Translations under genes and position numbers: made by a program | Notes under the pieces: model-generated | Told to the model about the DNA's origin: nothing | Databases searched by the model: none | What the model saw: the letters and a program-made list of their open reading frames with translations, nothing else | NCBI RefSeq assembly: GCF_022513635.1 | Contig: NZ_JAKWBL010000004.1 | Span: forward strand, 1,280,054 to 1,344,053 | Reading direction: 5' to 3' | From: Paraniabella ginsengisoli | GTDB lineage: Bacteria; Bacteroidota; Bacteroidia; Chitinophagales; Chitinophagaceae | Length of the DNA stretch: 64,000 nucleotides | Shown here: one piece after another, positions 62,006 to 64,000 of the stretch | Numbering within the stretch: position 1 is the stretch's first letter | Layout: each line of letters begins with the position of its first letter

Positions 62006-64000
62006 TTAAGGCAATACGGGTTTGCCTGCTTCGCCTGCCGGTGTTGTCAACGGCACTTCGTAAATCATATTAGGGCCTTTCAGTTCGTGTTTCAATTTCC
62101 AATTGCTGCCGTCTGCAGTAAAAGAAATGATGCCAATATTGGACCCCCAACCTATGCGCCGCGTTTTGCCTTCCTTGAACATTTTCTGATGTCGCTGAAC
62201 CACTTGGAAATAACCTTCTTTGGTCGCATTCGCATTGGCGAGATTTATCTCTGCGGTTACAAAATCGTCTTCTACCGGGCGTTCATCTTTCAATACTTTA
62301 AGTCGCCAACGCCAGCCAGGTTCTGGACTTACAGTAGCGCCGGGCGTCCAGCCTTCAATAGGAATCGTTCCAACACCGCCAAATGCAGCATACAAGCGGT
62401 GCCTGTTCCTTGCTGTAACACTTCCGTTTTTGGTAACTGTTTTTTCTTTCCACCCAAACTTGGAAATGCTTTCGCCCACATTAGTAAAAATGCGTTGGAT
62501 GGTAGCGCTTTTGAGAATGGCAACGTTGGACATCCATTCGTTTTTTAACGAACTGGCCGTTAGCTGCACAATGCGGCTGGTTGGCGTATCAGCGTTTTCT
62601 TTCCAATAATCCATTACCAATGTAGCGCCATAATGTACATCACCAGAAAGAAGAATTACTTTCTTATAACCATTGAGCTTGCCAATCAATCGTTCGAAGC
62701 TTTCTGTATTAAATCCCCATGCTTCATAATCAAAGCCTAATCTTCCACCTATAATACCCGGATTGTTTTCATCATTTTCTGTAAGTGATATAAAGGCCGT
62801 TGCTGACGGTTGGATCAACTCTTCAAAATTGGGGAAACCTAATACAGGACAGGGCGAAACAACAAAAATGAATGCTGGGTTATCAGTAAGTGTTGCTGGT
62901 GTTTGTGTGGAAAGACTTTCTTCGGAAATAAGTTCTGGCACACTGTTTAAGCCTTCATAAGCTCTTTGTGTGCGGGTATCAAGTACCAATGCATCTACTG
63001 ATCCCAACTTTACTTTATAATGCCAGTTAACAGTTGTTGCGGTTCCGCTCATTCCCAGCATTGTTTCTATTTTATCACTCACGTCAGTCCGCACGGTGCT
63101 AAGATTCCTGTTTTCTGCATGTCGATAACAAAACTCATTAATGTACATCAACAGTTGCGCTTTCTTGCTGGCGCTTCCGATTTCGCTGAAAGTAAGACTG
63201 GTGGCCTGCTTGTAGTCATCGGGGAATTTCCCCAGTCCTGGAAAACACTGTATGCCATTATTCCATTTCGAATAATATCCCGGCCAAAAGGTTTGGAAAG
63301 TACCTGGTTGTTCCAGCGTTTAGTAATAAACCAATCGTCTGTAATTTCATGATCATCCATGATCATATAAGTAGCTACGTTAGCCAGTATCCGGCTTACA
63401 TTCGGCAACTTATTCATAAAAGCTGCTATATTGATGATCTCATCGAATAAGCTGGCTTTGATATCACTTAGCCATTTTTTATATTTCTCATCATTATTAT
63501 CTCTGAATTGCGCTTTAGTAATAGTGTTATCGCTGAAAATATAAGCGTCTGTCGCTCTTATATTTTCATTATCTCTGATGAGATTTACCAGGTTTACATC
63601 TGCGTCAACAGCTGCACTGTCTACAAATTTTGTGATGGCCTCGCTGAGCTTTGTATTGAACTCGGGTTTCGAAATATCCGGAATAGCTTTAATAGCACTG
63701 TGAAGTTCCCGGTTCCATGATCTTATATTCCAGTAGGTAAGATAAGTAGCACAAAACTCTTCAAATGTCAGCAAATGATTTGCCGCAGCCGAACTTGTAA
63801 AACCAGCGTATTTATTTACCAGCCGCTGTCTTAATGTAGGCGGATAGGCGGTTATATCTGTTTCCAGGTCGCGCTCGTTATTATCATCGCCTTTTATTTT
63901 CATTTTTTCGCTGGCAGTTGCAGACCAAATACCAACCCCATCAAGACTGCACATATATCTAAGCAGCATAGTAGGCACTTCATCAGCATATATTTGGTCA
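62006..64000 (-). CDS. PhoD-like metallophosphoesterase (partial at window edge; one-base break)
   Basis: The start lies beyond the right edge. After restoring one base near 63220, a single frame shows the PhoD-like pattern: GDQIYADE-type start (DQIYADEVPT), MIMDDHEITDDW with metal-binding Asp, Asp and His, and LLSGDVHYGATLVMD near the end, followed by a cluster-specific C-terminal domain of about 150 residues. The enzyme class hydrolyses phosphodi- or monoesters with Fe/Ca. It is the only recognisable enzyme of the operon. Confidence 0.9.

Overview
The window looks like a Bacteroidetes chromosome, most likely from the Chitinophagaceae or a close relative. The support is the moderate-to-low GC content, TAnnTTTG-type -7 boxes, MKK-type lipoproteins, TonB-dependent receptors with carboxypeptidase-like N-terminal domains, LytS/LytTR two-component signalling, a KefB-type antiporter with an extra N-terminal helix, and protein families typical of that phylum. 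Species is inferred, not seen. A dominant technical feature is that about 27 single bases appear to be missing, nearly always from homopolymer runs. They break at least 16 otherwise convincing genes. I treat these genes as intact and give spans that bridge the breaks. Two genes carry in-frame stop codons that a deletion cannot explain.

Left part (1-13.6 kb): secreted glutaminyl cyclotransferase, an interrupted alpha-L-fucosidase followed by a sialate O-acetylesterase-like lipoprotein, an Fe-S (CCG-domain) protein with its usual small partner, an ATP-grasp protein, glutaminyl-tRNA synthetase, a DUF421 membrane protein and a large single-chain type IIG restriction-modification enzyme. From 13.9 to 19.5 kb on the minus strand is a metal (probably zinc) acquisition locus: an AztD-like beta-propeller lipoprotein, two His-rich DUF4625 lipoproteins, a TonB receptor and a small His-rich secreted protein.

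20-24.8 kb holds a lipid/sulfur-looking module: a fatty-acid-hydroxylase family membrane enzyme, a TauE/SafE permease with an N-terminal siroheme-synthase-like domain, a PhyH dioxygenase and an SDR. Three related operator-like sites lie between them. A tRNA-Cys follows. From 25.5 kb come a LytS/LytTR pair, a CPA2 antiporter, a SufE-like protein that lacks every cysteine, and a peptide-export system: two tandem double-glycine-leader peptides, an HlyD fusion protein and a C39-peptidase ABC transporter. After an aldo/keto reductase comes a complete tripartite RND efflux operon (36.7-42.5 kb).

RNA-related part (42.6-47.8 kb, minus strand): an RNA-repair operon in the order tRNA(GAA)-like gene, YkuK RNase H-like protein, AAA ATPase, RtcB ligase. 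Just upstream is an array of a complete tRNA-Val, partial tRNAs with odd anticodon loops and two near-identical GIY-YIG nuclease genes that read into tRNA sequence. The right quarter (48.4 kb to the end) is one tight minus-strand operon of six large genes: a PhoD-like phosphoesterase, a DUF6603 protein and four huge proteins of unknown function. This is the largest coherent uncharacterised system in the window. It runs off the right edge.
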